A DNA stretch of 64,000 bases from Setophaga petechia. Taxonomy: Eukaryota > Chordata > Aves > Passeriformes > Parulidae. Made by a program: the position numbers and the translations under genes. Positions 49,301-63,095 of this stretch are shown piece by piece (the stretch's first letter is position 1; each line of letters begins with the position of its first letter). The notes beneath the pieces are model-generated. The model was given only the letters and a program-made list of their open reading frames with translations, was not told the origin of the DNA and ran no database searches. Location: NCBI GenBank assembly GCA_024362935.1, contig JANCRA010000003.1, positions 36,765,291 through 36,829,290 on the forward strand, written 5' to 3'.

Positions 49301-52300
49301 TTTTCAGCATCCTTAAAGCTGTGTGAGTGAAATTGGATTGGATGAGTGGGATCCTCTGGTCCGTGCTGCCACACATGAGGTGACAGCCCATGGACAACAA
49401 AACCCCACTCAACCTGCAAAGGGTCCTCTGGATGAATGGGGCCAGCCAAGAGCTTGATATATTCCTGTCTCAAAAGTCAGTAGCTTTAGGACCTCATCAT
49501 GTACCAGTGTGCAGTCACAAGAAACTCTTTTTCTGGTTAAATCATAAAAAGGCCAGGCTATGATGGAAAATAATTAGAAGAATGCTTCCTCCAAAGCCCC
49601 AGTATTAAGGGACACAGCCAGGTGCATCTTTGGGCAATCTTTGAGTTTTAATCTGCTCTGGCCTCCTGTGGCCATCCTTCCTCAGGAGGTGCTTCTGCTC
49701 TGATAACCATTCTTGGGCTATACTGGGCCTGCAGGGCAGGTAGGACCTTGCTTCCAGTGTGCTAGTGACTGACAGCTGCACTAGAGGCTCCAAAGGGGAT
49801 GGGGTGTGGGGCAGAGCACTATTCCACCTTTGCTGAACTTGATCTGCCCCCTCCCACACATCCTGTAGTTGTTTTGAGCTAGACATCATTTTTTCCAGTC
49901 TTTCTCAGACTGCTGAGGTACTGGGCTTATTAAGAATTGATTTGAAATGTATCAAGCATTAATGCCTGTGAGAAAGTATGGCTAATATTATTAGGTGTCT
50001 GAGCTGCTTCCACACACCCAGGGCAGAAATTTAAAGAATAAAAAGAAGGCTTTGATTAGAATACATCAAAACCACGTGCAGTTCAGTCTAGTTGCCATAA
50101 ACCATCACGTATATTAAATGCAGATTTTTATGTTCTTAAATTGAATTAACTTTATTTCTATTATTTATATTCTTTTTTTCTATTAAGCATTTCTTAGATA
50201 CTTCGATCATCAACTTAATACAATGTTATTTATGCCATGAATCACATGTTAAATACAAATTTACTCACAAAAATGAAAAGCTCTACTGACTCATAGGTTT
50301 TCAGTTTTCAGACTGCAGATCTGGCTGAGAGTAAAATGACTACAAAATTATTTTGTCATCCTAGTCTCTTTGGAACAGGAATAAGATATGTCCTGTACAT
50401 CACCAGTTTATGGTCTTGGCATTTAAAATATTTCTGGTAGATACGGCATGGCTGATACCAAGCTGAAGCTTCTTAAGTTATATCCTAAGTGTTGGCAAAT
50501 GTCTTTCCCCCCTGACCCTCCAGTTGTGTCCTTAGAGCTTTGATATGTTTACATACAAACAGCTTCTGAAGATGAAGAAATTAAACATGTTATCCACTGT
50601 GATTCTCCATGACTGTCTTTTAAAATGTCAGAACAGCAATTCCAAATTGGGATTTGCCCAGATTGGAGTGCTCTTGGTTTTGCAGACAGGCTTGAAGGAC
50701 TGTTTAGTTCTTAAGCCCTTATTGTTATATGGTCCTGTGATCTTTTAGGCCAAGGAAGTAAAAGCTCTCATAGGTGACTGAAAAATAGGAAAATAGTTTG
50801 GTTTTGTATAGACTTGTTATGCACTGTTTTTCTGCTAAACAGAGGGAAGTTTTCTTGGCACAGACTCAGGGGTGCTGCTTTGCTAGAGAGTTTTCTCTTG
50901 TTTCCAGTTGTTGCTTGTCTTGGCTGCTGCAGAGGTGCAGGGCTGCTGTCACACAGCTGGCAGCTTGGCCCTGACACAGGGGGCAGCTGTCCATGCACTG
51001 GGTGTCAGCTGAAAGGTTGCAGCTGGGTTTGGAAGTGAGGTGTGTGCCAAGACCAAATAGGTGATGAAGCGATCTTGTTTTGAAGGAAAATTTTGATAGA
51101 TGTCTTACAGTATTTTGAACCTGATATACCAAAGAGGTGTAAGAGAGCTGCACTTCTCCCCAGTTCTAAAAAGTGGGGTTTGAAATTCCCTATTTTTGAG
51201 GTATTGATATCAAACCCGCTGTTGGGTGCTTCTTTGTTGCTGCTGTTTTACTGGCATCCTGACAATCCTTCTCTTGAAGTTTCTTTCTGTTACAATTCTT
51301 CTGTTTGATAAATGTTCCAAACTGCTTTATTAAAAGAAGCTGGATACTCAGTGATTCTTACCAAGTGTATCCCACATTTGTTGTTTGTTGAGCAAAGGTA
51401 CAGAATTCATATGCTAAAGTTGTATCTGTGGTGCAAAAAATGGATACAAAGAATTTTAGCTCTTTTTTATCTCTGGAAACTGTATTGTACCTGAAAATAA
51501 ATTCCAGTTCTACATATGTATTTCTGCTGTGGCCATAATAAATGTTATTATTATTTTTCTCATAAAAAATTAAGGTAAGTATTTGGTAGTATAGTTTTAC
51601 ATTTGCTGTGCACAGTTGTTTTTCTAGCAGATCTGGTTCCCTCAAAGATAAGATGCCAGGCTGTGATTTATATATATATCTGTTTGTCTAAATAATCTAA
51701 ATATCGATATCATAAAGAAGATGTATCACTTAAGTTCTGGTATTCATTGCCAATTTTGTTAGAGAATTGTCACTTCTGCAAATGGAAATACTTCAAGCAT
51801 TGGGGAAGAGTAATTAAGTTTGGATAATGCTATTTGGCTAAAATAAAACTAAACTAATTTCTTCACTAAATTCAATTCCAAATCTATTCAGAGTTCTGGA
51901 TTATTAATTTACTAATATCCTATCCACCACACACATAGTCACTCACTCATGTTTGCTACCTAATTCTATTTTGTTCCTTTGGAAGCTAGATACTGTCCGC
52001 AATCAAAAATGTCTGTATTAATTCATTCTCAGTCATTCTGGTTATCTGTGTATGTGTATATTATATTTTTTTTAAGGTAACCTGGTTTGCTTTTTAAGAA
52101 AACAATGCTTTTACTTATGGTAGGGCTATGACCACATACTTCCACCTGAAGTAACCATATGTTTTCTCACATTGACTCCCACTGTAATGAGAATGGTAGG
52201 AGAGGAAAAGAAAGGCAAGTGAAAACGCAGGTTTATGAGAAATATCAGCTACTTAACATTATTTTAAATAGTAAAATATATTCTGGTGAAGAAGTTTTCT

Positions 52301-55300
52301 TTACTAGGTGATGTAGCTAAAAATACATAGTAAATCACCAACAGCTGGCTAATATGAGTACAAATAAAGAACACGATTGATAAATAAAGCACATATTTCT
52401 CTAGCTCATCTTGCATAGAGAAAGGCAAAGGTGCAATAAAATAGCCAACCTGGAATTTCACAAGCTGATTAGCACAACATAATTAAATGCTATGAATTGT
52501 TTCATTAAGCAGACCTTTTATTGAACAATCATCCCAGTTCTGCTGCTGTCACCTACATAAAGCTTACATCACATTAAACTCTGCATTGTTTTCTACTAGA
52601 TATGCACAGATCCTAAGTCTTTGAGCAGGAACTGTGGCTAGAGTCATCTGTGAATGTTGTCAGGCAATGTGAAAAATACAGCTACTGTCACCCTAAATAC
52701 ATCTGAGATGAATCAGAGCATCAGTGTAGCTTTAAATGTCCCTGCTGCTGCACACCATGAACCTGAAAATGGATCACTCCTCTTCTCCAGAACACAGCCA
52801 AAATGTCTAAGTAACAGAATGAGAGAGCTTTCACAAGCTGTCTCAAGGCTCTGAGGGTATAATTCTTGGAAAGCTCCTTGGCTGAGCCCAGAGTAGTGAA
52901 GATTGGTAGCACTTTCAGTAATGGTCTGCAGCAGCTCTTTTCAATCAGCCTGTGAGCTTTGAATGAGTCAATAACAATGCAAGGACAGACTACATTTTTA
53001 CATCTTAGGACCCAGTTGGTAGGAATACTCTTTTGGGTGTGGAGAGCAGCATTAAATGAAAGAGCTGACCAAAACTGTTACTGTAACAGTTCTGGAGATA
53101 AAGAGTAGTCTGTTCTAATGTCCTGGTCTGAATTATAGGAGACAGACATCTCAATGCAGGTATAATCCTAGCTATTAGATACTCTTATATCCCTCTCTTC
53201 TTTTTTCTCAACTTGAGACGACTGTGTTTCTGTGAGTTTTAGATAGTTTGATTTGAAAGGAAAAAAAAAGAGTAAAAAATTTAAAGTAACTTCAGAAAAG
53301 TGGGTGTCAAAGAAATACATTTGAGGATGCTGTGATTCTTCCTAGGGGAGTAGTTCTGTTTGAGATTACTGTGAGACAAAGCTATCACTTAACAAAATAT
53401 GGGATTTTACACAAGCTTCATACTCCTGGATCTCTATTAGAAAGTACTTAAATGATTTTCTATTTCAAATGTTGTTAACTTGGATAAATGCCCATGTTTC
53501 ATGCTCCAATTACTGTACATATTTTTAATGCTAATATCTTAGTAAAACAATTGGTAAAAATAGTGGTGTAAAAATAGTGAACTCCTAATTTATATTTCCT
53601 ATATGAAAAATAGAAAATATAAAAGAAAGCAACTTTTGTTTCCCTTTCACTGTATTAGTCCATTTTGAGACACTTCTCAAGCTTCGATGGAAACATTTAG
53701 CCAGAGACCTGGAAAAGATCAGAAGTATGAGCAGCAAGCTCTGACTTTGTGCACTCTTTGTGCCCTTTTGGCCAAGCCAGAGCAAATGTATATTTGTTAC
53801 TCCTCAGTGCATGTTATGAATCAGCAGCAAAAAAGAGGACAGATAGAGAAGACGTCATTCAGGGTGAGAGTGGTATTTTCTGTAATTCTTCATTATGCCT
53901 TCTATTTTCCTGGTGTTATTTTCCTCCTAGGCCCTAAAGAACACTTTAAAGAACAATTCAAAGCAGCTTTGGTACCATACTGACTCAATTTCAATGTCAT
54001 TAACTACTCATCCATCTCATAGACATTCTCTCATGGTATTCTGAACATTCCTTTTTTCAATTCTCTTTCATTTTCATAAGCAGCTGTCTGAATGGCCAAC
54101 AAAGTGTAAAAGTCTCTCTTTCCAACACATGTAGCAGAGGGCGCATCAGATGTATAAAAGGGACTGAAAGAGTATCCAGTGACACTAAGTTGTGGTGGAT
54201 CATGCAGAAAGATAAAATTCTGTTGATGCAATGATGATGGAGATGTATTATACTACAAATACAGAATGAAATCTCTTTATCTTCACCTCTGTTCACAGTA
54301 GGTGTTGTGTTTTCACTAAGGGGAAGTAACCTTTGTAACCTTTTGTTCTGTTTAGATGGAGTAATTGATATTTGCATCTGGGCTATATTTGCTCTCTTTA
54401 GAAAACAAAACTCAACAAGACTTTCCTGAAAATTATTTAAACTTTACAGAACAAATCAGACCTGCGTTATGGAGCATTAGCTCCATGTCTTTACTAACAG
54501 TTATTCCTGTTTTCTGTAATACTTCCCAGATGATAATGCTATCAGACGCTCGATATTTTCCAAAGAAGGCATTATACTTGCCATCATGGCATTATAGGAT
54601 TTACCTTTTGCTGTGTTTTGTTTTGTGCATTTTTTTTTTTTTTGCAGCTAAAACACAGAAAGGGATTACTTCACATAGAATAAACCCCCCCAAAACACCT
54701 TTAAAAGCATTTACATGTTCTTTCTGAACATGTGATAGGCTATGTGTGCTTATCCGTAAATTATTCGGCATTTGTTGAGTGTAAACGTGGCTCATTGGGC
54801 TTGCTGCAGTTGGACTTTCACAATATAAATGATTGTTCAGCTTACAGTTTGCAATTCTGCAGAGTTAGTTGCTAGTTTAAGGCAAGGAAGGACTGCAGAT
54901 GGAACACCCTGGTTTTGTTATGGGGATCCCATCCCCCAAATGTTTTGACTTCTACTCTCAGAAAACTGCGCCAAGCCTTTGCTTGTACGCAGCATAGGAA
55001 GAGAGATGCATTATCACTGTGTACAACAGTCCTTTATTAAAGGAAATCTTCGTACCAGCCTAAATATACTTCATCAGAGTAACTTAGTAAACTGAGACAT
55101 AGATGCTCTTTCTTAGATTAAAAAAAGAAAGAAAGAATAAAACAGTATATATACAGGAAGTCAAAGTTGAAGTAATAGGCTACAAACCCAGAGAAGTCTG
55201 CCACATGCTCAGGAAGGTTCAAAGAAGCCTGATGAATGGGATGGTAGAAGCAAGTAAGTACACGTAAGGGGAAGAATTGCTATCTGTCAATGTATTGACA

Positions 55301-56829
55301 AATGGGCGAATTCATGGATGAAATTCTACAGGGATCATAGGGTCATTATATGAACTAATAGATTAGACTGTCCCATCTCTTGAATTTTTGGATTGGGGTA
55401 TGTGCAGAGGACCTTCACCAAAAAATAAACTTGTAGAAATCATGTTTACAGAAGATTGCAGAAATAAAACTTCAAATGAAAGCTTGAAGAATAAAACAAG
55501 AAAGGATATGGTAACAAAGATTTTTTTGTAAAACATACTGTCTGGCTCTGAAGAACTAGTGTATGACAAATGTTTTGCAGTATTTCCTTGTGTTTTGTTT
55601 TTACCAAGAGGGATAATACTGATTTTGAAATGAAAAATTGAAGGAAGAGCTGACAGTGGAGTTTATTCCCTGTTAAGACTTGCTGAGCTCCAGAGCCCTA
55701 CCCTTAGGAGAACTTTTGTTTCTCAGACAGAGGCTATTGAAGAGGAGCCTGATTTTTTACAAGACAGGTGTAAGTCTTGTTTGCTACTGTAAGAAAATAT
55801 TAATAAAATTCAGTTTTAACTCTTGAGAAATTTTCCCCTGTGCTACATAGTGTGTGGCTACTGAGCTCATAAGAAAAACTATTTTGCTAAATGCAAAAAT
55901 TCTAGCAAACTTCACTTATGCTACATTTTAGGTCATGAAGAGTAAAACGAATAGGGGTGATGTCAGTAAAAGCCTCACCGAAAGACCAGAGAGATTAAGG
56001 TAACACAAGAAAAGTAAAAACCAGATACTATTTGCAAATCAGAGTTGTTCCATTGTCAAATTAAGCAGAATAAATAAGCAAAGAAGACAACAGTCTCAGT
56101 ATTGTATGGTTTTTTGAGTGGGTGGCAGATTTGGGGGAGAAATTTTTTTTTTTTCCCCAGTCCCCCTAGTGAACTGTGTACATGCAATACTTTGCACTCA
56201 AAGGTTTTAAGAAAAAAAAAAATTAACTAACTTGTCGTTTGTTATTACTTTGTCTTTCTGAAAACTTATAATGATAGGCATGGTTCCTTTTAATAGGGAA
56301 CCTGAAACATACAGGAACTGTAATATCAGAATTTATATCTAAAATTTAGGATGTTTTCTAATATACTTTAATCCCTGGGAACAGTCAGTTAGATTTTCTG
56401 AGATAATTTTTCACTTCTGATCCATTCCAAGTGATTTATCCTGATGCATTTGGCAGATGAATTATCTGCTTAAATGTTGATGATGCTACCAGGACTAATC
56501 AGCTAGAGATAACAGCATTTAATGGTTAGAACAATACTGAGAGTGGCTGTTTGTTGGTTGCATCATTGATAAACTGTCTGGACATTAAATATTTATTTTC
56601 CTTGCTTGGTCCATATGAGCAAGTGTTCATCTGTTGCGGGTCAATTGTAAGAGAACCTTAAAAATTGCACCAAAACTTGTCGTAGAAACTAAGTGAAAAC
56701 AATAGTACTGCTTTTCTACTGGCAGGATAAACTGTATGATGCTTATATATACACCTTGTGATTTCCAAAATAATTGCTGAAGGAAGAAAAACTAGCGACT
56801 ACTGGCTTATTGCAGTGAAACTGTGCAAG
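46366..56829. other. Unique non-coding sequence, no gene seen
   Basis: This 10.5-kb block has no interspersed repeat that I can name. GC-richer islands at about 47,500-47,660, 49,340-49,880 and 50,860-51,060 may be old unclassified repeats or regulatory sequence. A minus-strand open frame at 54,031-54,231 (ending YENERELKKGMFRIP) and a plus-strand open segment at 55,727-55,769 (TEAIEEEPDFLQDR) look protein-like but lack full exon structure. Confidence 0.5.
48106..48157. repeat. 26-bp imperfect tandem duplication
   Basis: AGAGCACAGAAATGAGT starts both units (48106 and 48132). The second halves have diverged by a few bases. Confidence 0.85.
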
Positions 56830-56970
56830 CTGAGAATAGTTCTGGCAATAACAAGTTGGTTCTGGTGATAAAAAGCTATACTTACATTGTAGGAATCTGA
56901 ACCAGCCCCATGCTACCAGAACATGCTACTGGGAAATTAACTCCACCCCAGCCAAACCCAGCACAACCTA
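56830..56970 (-). mobile_element. ERVL-type LTR 5' fragment, minus orientation
   Basis: Read on the minus strand, the fragment opens TGCTGGGTTTGGCTGGGGTG, then GAGTTAATTTCCCAGTAGC, the usual start of bird ERVL LTRs. It becomes too diverged to follow after about 140 bp. It belongs to the same broad family as the 37.9-kb LTR but lies in the opposite orientation and covers mostly the 5' part, which the other copy has partly lost. It is probably an independent insertion, not the other end of one provirus, since paired LTRs of a provirus share orientation. Confidence 0.7.
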
Positions 56971-59635
56971 CTACACGTAACAGCACTTTGTTTACAAATT
57001 TTGTGAATAATCAACCTATTACCTTTGCACATGCTCAATAATGTTTGCAGTGTATCAATAAAGGTGCATCACCCTTACATCACCTTTACAAGGTGAAAAA
57101 TTGTGTGGAATTCTGGTAATGTAGCCTGTATATGCTCTTGTGAAGCAAGAAAAAGAAAAGGATGTATATTTCTTTAGAGAGAGAGAGACAGAAACGATGC
57201 AGGAAAAAGAAGCAAATGGAATTGGTCGTAAGACACAGGAACAGGTAAATCATGATGTATATTTTTATAATATTTTTATTTCTTAATTTAGCTTTTTATT
57301 TAAAGTTTTGAGATATTTGCACTTAATTTCAGAAGAAATTTTCATTTTGTCCTTGAAATCTTCATGTTTTACTAGTCTAATGAAAAAAGAAATCATGATG
57401 TTTGCAAATGAATAATTCTACTTCACTTAAATTTCTTCAGTGGTGCAGAGAGTTGTCAAATACAAACTTGTCAAAATTATTATGCCAAAAAACCAGTATT
57501 CAACAGTTATATCATGGCTCTTATGATTTTTTTCAAAAATCCTGAATGTATTTTATGTATGTGCAAAAACCAAATTTCTGATACACCAGAATTATTTTAG
57601 GAATACAAAATTCTTGATCTGTGTACTATTTGAATTAGCTATCAGTTTAAAATCCCAGATAACAGATGCCTGATCAATTTTAGACGGCACAAATCAACTA
57701 AGTTGATAAACTGAAGTCAGCTCCACTCTGAAGGAAGTGATACATCATTAAGTGATAGCTCAGACAAAAACAATCTGAATAAAAGGTGTAGTCCACTCCT
57801 AGACTGAGCTATAAAAGCTTAACACTTTCTTAGCTCACCACTGGATTTTGTTAGTGGGTTTGTCACAAGAGTCCCTTCTCTCAGCTTTAAAAATGAATGT
57901 TATACTTATTGATTATTTATTAGATACTTTGAGATGAATTGTAGAGAAAAATGAAAATTTAATAAGTATGTTTCAAGTAATTCTCAAGCTTTGTTCCTCT
58001 TTGGCAAAAGTTGCAGAAAACCAAACCAGTTACAAATATAAATAAGGATTTTTTTATTGTTTATTATATACTTTAAGAGACCTGAAATTCAGCAAATCAT
58101 TATTTTTCAGTGAGACTTCATTTCTGTAGGATATTTTCAAGCAACTATAAATTAAGATGTTAGCCTACAGTCCCACTAATATTTTAAGTGAGTGAGCACA
58201 ACTCCTTCTTTTTTGTTTTGCCTCATTATACTTATCTTATTGCATAGTGCAGGTTATGATCAATCATGATTCAAATATAAGTTTAGGTTGTTTTCCCAAT
58301 TCTGTTGCCTTCAGTCTGACAGCTGCTCCCTTGACATCTCCCCAGACTAGGCAGACCTTAGAAGTAAATAATGACAGGCAAACTAAGAACTGTCTCTCAT
58401 GCTGACAGTCATTTTTCATTCCTGAAAGATACTGTCAGTTTCTTGGATGACTGCTTGAGCTTCTTGGACTGCAGCCACATTTGTTTTATTTTTGAGAAGT
58501 TCAAGAGATAGCAGTGTGAAATGAGTGACCCTTTTCATCCTTCATCTTCAAGAAAGCAACTGAGTTTTCTCAATTTCGACATAAACTTAGATTTTCCTCC
58601 TCCTTTCTTCAGTCAAAGTGAAAGTAAATGGAATTTTATTCCCTTAAAAGTGTTTTCTGTAACTTCATCCACTGTTTTTTTTTTTTTTTTCTGGGAGTCA
58701 AAATGGACAAACATGTCACCAACAGTATTTGTTTTTGCACATGCAGTTTGCTAATTTGTTTCAGCAGTATTTCTGATCCCTTCAAATAAGTGATGTTTTG
58801 AAGAATTAGAAACAAAGGAGAAACACGTTTGCTTTAACAAAGTAACCACAGGATGTTAATGAATAATTCCTGCACTGAAATTAGAATTTTTTCTGCTCTT
58901 ATTATTTCAGTGAGGATACAGTGCCATAAGACCTGTGCAGTCAGTTTTGTGTACAAGAGGGTAAACCCACAAATAGCAGGAACAGAAAATCCTGACTGAC
59001 CCATTGCATAAAAGTTGTTCAACAGATCTGTAAGGAAAATAGATAAATCACCAAAAAGTTTATTTTCTCTTTTCCAGTCATAGAGGAGAAAAACAGGCAG
59101 CGTGCACTTTTCCAGTGAAAATAGAATGAATGAAATGTTCAGTAGCATTCTCCATGGAGGGCCTGGAAATGTAAATATAAATGAAGCACTTTCATGATGA
59201 CAGTGCATCCAAAAAGTCCTTTGAATTTAGGCCAAACAGCCCTAGAGAAAATGAGAAATTCCTAATGCTTCCTGCCAAAAAAAAAAAAAAAGTGATTCCA
59301 AATTGAAACTCATGAAAACAGTTGCATATCTGTTGTTAGGTTATACAGTGGAAATGTTGTTTGATTACATGAAAACCAGTTGCAGGTCATGGATTTTAAC
59401 CCTCAATACAAACAGAACTGGGTAACTTCTAGCCTCACTTCATGTTCTTTTCAACAAATACACAGGTAAATTTAGATTTACAAAAAAAAAAAAAAGAAGG
59501 CAAATTGCATTAAATTTCATTCAACAAAAATACGTAGAAATTTGGGTGGCAATACAGTTTGTGTGCTTGTGTCTTTTGTTGCTTTCTGAAATCTTCCCTT
59601 TGGTACCTTGGGCTTTATATTTCATCTCTTTGCAG
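56971..59635. other. Non-coding sequence, no gene seen
   Basis: Only simple runs are recognised: a short (GA)n at about 57,176-57,188, T16 at 58675-58690, A16 at 59277-59292 and A14 at 59482-59495. A 124-codon minus-strand frame at 58,834-59,208 has no recognisable features. Confidence 0.55.
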
Positions 59636-59708
59636 ATTAAAGTATTTATAATGCAGGTATTTAACATGGAGCAGGAGTTCAGAGTTCCGAATTATTCCTT
59701 GTTAAATG
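59636..59708 (+). other. Candidate internal coding exon, 73 nt (unproven)
   Basis: A strong acceptor (TTTATATTTCATCTCTTTGCAG tract, ending at 59635) is followed by 73 nt open in phase 0. The frame starts IKVFIMQVFNMEQEF and ends VPNYSLLN plus one base. A good donor (AAATG followed by GTAAGC) follows at 59709. The acceptor, open frame and donor together make it one of the better coding-exon candidates on the plus strand. The one-base remainder does not match the phase of the 62,945 candidate (which needs two bases from upstream), so they cannot be joined directly. A nearer donor-like CAG/GTATTT at 59,656 would give a 21-nt version. Confidence 0.27.
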
Positions 59709-62700
59709 GTAAGCTCATTTGTACGTGTTCTTGTCACTACATGGAAAACCTTGATAGTAAGCCTGGGGTTTTTTTTCCTCAAAGGAATATATCCAAAATG
59801 TCTCTTGAAAAACTCACATCAGAGGAAATAAGTGTGCCATGCTAGTAATGGATGTTAAAGTGAATGAAGAAATAGCATTAAGAAGGAAATACATTATATT
59901 TGGTGCATAGCTAGCCTGAGTAATCTATACAATTATAGAAATTACAGAAATCAGGTATTCAGAAAGGGATTAGGCATGTAGAATTAATAATGAGAGTATC
60001 TGCAATGGCATTAATGAAGAGCATATCTGTAAGGATTATAGTATTTATTATTACTGGATGTACATTTAACACATTCTTAGTATTAGAGATAAATGCGTTT
60101 CTTTGGCTAAAGTAAAATAGTAAAATTTCATTTCTCTATTCTATTAAGATTAAAATAATGGAGCAACTCAGATTTAACATGGCACTTTGAAAATCAGGGA
60201 TTTTTTTGAGATGCAGATATACTGTAATGTTGAAGGCAACAGAAATAGAATGGGGGGAAATTCTAAATACAAGAGGGAGAAATTTCAGTGATAGATGTCT
60301 TTGTCTTGGCAACACAGAGCATCATCTTGTTTTTGGTTAATTGCTGTGCAAATTTTATGGTCTATAATTATCTTTAATTATAGAGATACACAACTATTAT
60401 TATGCTGAAAGGAAGATGATAGTTGTGCACAGTTAAACATCCTTCTTCTATGTCTCTTTATTTCTGGAAAAGAGTATGGGATTGTAATACTCGTAGGTGT
60501 TTCTTCTGTCAGTTTTGGAGCAGTATACATAACAATTATTTCTATTACCAACTTTCATCACTCATTAAACAACTTTGAAGAACTGGGGGAAATATCTTGC
60601 TTGGCAAAGCAAAGTTGTAGAACAGCAGCAGGAAGATGAAGCTATAACTGTATTGGTGTTTCACTCTCCAAATGATCTGAGGCACTGGCCCTGTACTGCT
60701 GGGGAAGGGTGGGCTTTTGTCACCCAAAATTTTTCCTGACTGCTTCTCAGTCAGGAGCGACTGAGTAGTTTCAAGGTCAGGAAGGAAATCCTGTTGGCAC
60801 TTGAGAGATCCAAACCAGGCTTTGGACAGCAAGCAGTCTGGAAACGTGCCTGAAAAATGCTCCAGTGTGGATTTGCTGCTCCCTGAGGCAAGGAAACTTC
60901 TCTGTGCTGTTGGACCATATTGAAACTGTTCAATGCTGTGACAGTACTTGATTACACAGCTGCGAGGGAGTTAGAAAAGGAAAAGCAGTATACCTTATTT
61001 TCAAAATTTGAGATGTGCTTTTGCTTCTGAACAAGCAGGAGTACATCATGGAGTATATTACTCTCGGTCAAAGCTGGTAATGTAGCTCCAAATCATTCTT
61101 CTGAATATTATTTCTCAGAAAAGGCTTCTTTCTGGAATCAGCACCCCTTAATTTATCAAACATTAGGCAAAGAAGCATATCAGTGATATATATAATCTGA
61201 TGATGAGTTGCAGTTTTAATAAATACATGTTTTGCTGATACTTTTTTTTACTGAAGAAGGAGAAAAAGTACAGTATAATATAATTATATATTCTTTGTAT
61301 TATCTTTGTTGTGTTTAACTTTTTTTTTTTTGTTTGGTCTGAAAACAAGTACTACAGTTGTAAGACCATGTGATACATAAAATGGCAAAAATGGAGTCAC
61401 TGACTGCTCAGTTCCTTTGGTTTTAACCAGAGAACAAAAAAAAAAAAAATATTTTTATGCCATTTACATGTCAAGGAAGTACATTCCCCTTACTTTCATT
61501 TTCAGATCAATAGCAGCCTTCTTTGCCCATCCCACTTTGTCTTTCATTTGAAAGATTTGATCAGAAAAATACTCATGCCATCTTCCCTTTTCCAAGCAAA
61601 ACTGGAACATACTAAACACCCTAAGTTGATTCAAAGGAGAACTGCTGATACAATGGCAGAGATCTGGCAGCTTCCCAGGGCCTTCCTGCACCTTGTTCCT
61701 TGCGGTGTTTCGTGCAGACTAGGGAGGAGGGACTGCCCTTGTCCATGGGTAATACATGTGAGATGTGCAAAGAATGCTCATCTCAGAGGCACAGCCGGGC
61801 ACTTGAATGATGGCAGGCTCCTACATGATCAGATTTAAGTTTTATTTAAAGGCTTGTCTTCTCAGGTTTGAATCTGCCTTCAGTGTCATCTATTGGTGCT
61901 ACTCACTTGGTTCTGTGTAACACTTGGCTTCATTTTGTTAACAAAACTTTGAACTCAGGAAGTACAGGGATCAAATAACCTGATGCAATTAATAAATTCG
62001 AGGAAGGAGTTGTTGAGATAACTCATAAATAATCTCTTTTTTAATTATGATTGCATTTTTTACTTGAGATTTTATCTGCTTTCTCCTTCAAGGGACTCCT
62101 TTGTGAAAATTCTTTTATTAGGAGTCTTTGAGACATGCAAATCATGGCTTCAAGCTTTCCCAACCACTTTATGTCACAGGTGCTTAACTGAGGCGGAGGT
62201 TTTGTAATTGGAGGAAATTTTACATAAATGCATTTCTAGGTTTTGCTTTTAGTTATGTCTGCACAGACAAGAAAATGAACCTTGTGTTATTTGTGATATG
62301 CTGCTTTGATTGTCATCTTATTCAAATATCTGTCCATTAGGGATGTTCATGCTACCCTAAAAGACATTTCACAAAAACAGCTCAAAATGCATAAAATTAC
62401 CTTCTTTTAGCCAAAATGGTCCTAAAGAGCACCAGCCTAGTGATTCACATCTCTCTTAATTTGTGAATCATGTGCTTTTTCTCTTACAACAAGTATTGGC
62501 TGTAGGTTACAGTAGCTGATCAACTTTCCTCTCTTTGCTGAAGAGAACTTTTATTTCATAGTACAGTACTATTTTTATAGTGCAATTAAAAAGAATCATA
62601 ATTTAGGGATATTTTTAATATTCTTAGAGTAATCGTTAAAATATTAGCTGAGCCAGGTAATTGTTATCCAATGTTTCTTTTCCATTTACCAGATTACTCT

Positions 62701-62944
62701 TCAGTTATTGTAGAGATAGACAAAGATTACATTGCCATCTGAAGTAGGAATACATTACTTGACATACAGAGAAGTCCAGACATAATTTTCCAGGAGTCAG
62801 CATGAAAGTTATATACTTAAGTATGACTATTTATGTATTTTAAGGGTAGAAATGTTTTGAAATTCTACTTTTTTTATAGTCTGATTTGTTTACCTTTTTC
62901 TGTTTGGGGTTTTTTTTCCTCTTTCTTTTCACATCTAATATCAG
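59709..62944. other. Non-coding sequence, no gene seen
   Basis: There is a small inverted repeat at 60362-60383 (9-bp arms CTATAATTA / TAATTATAG, 4-nt loop). The GC-richer patch at 61,650-61,810 is unassigned. No gene is recognised. Confidence 0.55.
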
Positions 62945-63095
62945 CATGTACGATAAAGCAGCAACTTTGAAAATTGTCACTTTAAGTGGGGCTCAGTATT
63001 ACAAGATCACCCAAGACAAATTGAATCTTGAACTCTTCCAGGCAGTGAAGGAGGAATTTCTAGCAGAGGTAGAGAAAATAAAAATTCGGTCATAA
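62945..63095 (+). other. Candidate terminal coding exon (unproven)
   Basis: A long pyrimidine tract (GGTTTTTTTTCCTCTTTCTT onwards) ends CACATCTAATATCAG at 62944. It is followed by an open frame of 49 codons to TAA at 63095. One leading base completes a codon, then the frame starts MYDKAATLKIVTLSG and its C-terminal part reads FQAVKEEFLAEVEKIKIRS, an acidic and basic amphipathic-helix pattern typical of real proteins. A weak donor (GCAGAG followed by GTAGAG, at 63068) offers an internal-exon alternative. An AATAAA at 63077 lies inside the frame, and no clear poly(A) signal follows soon after the stop. The protein family is not recognised. Confidence 0.27.
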
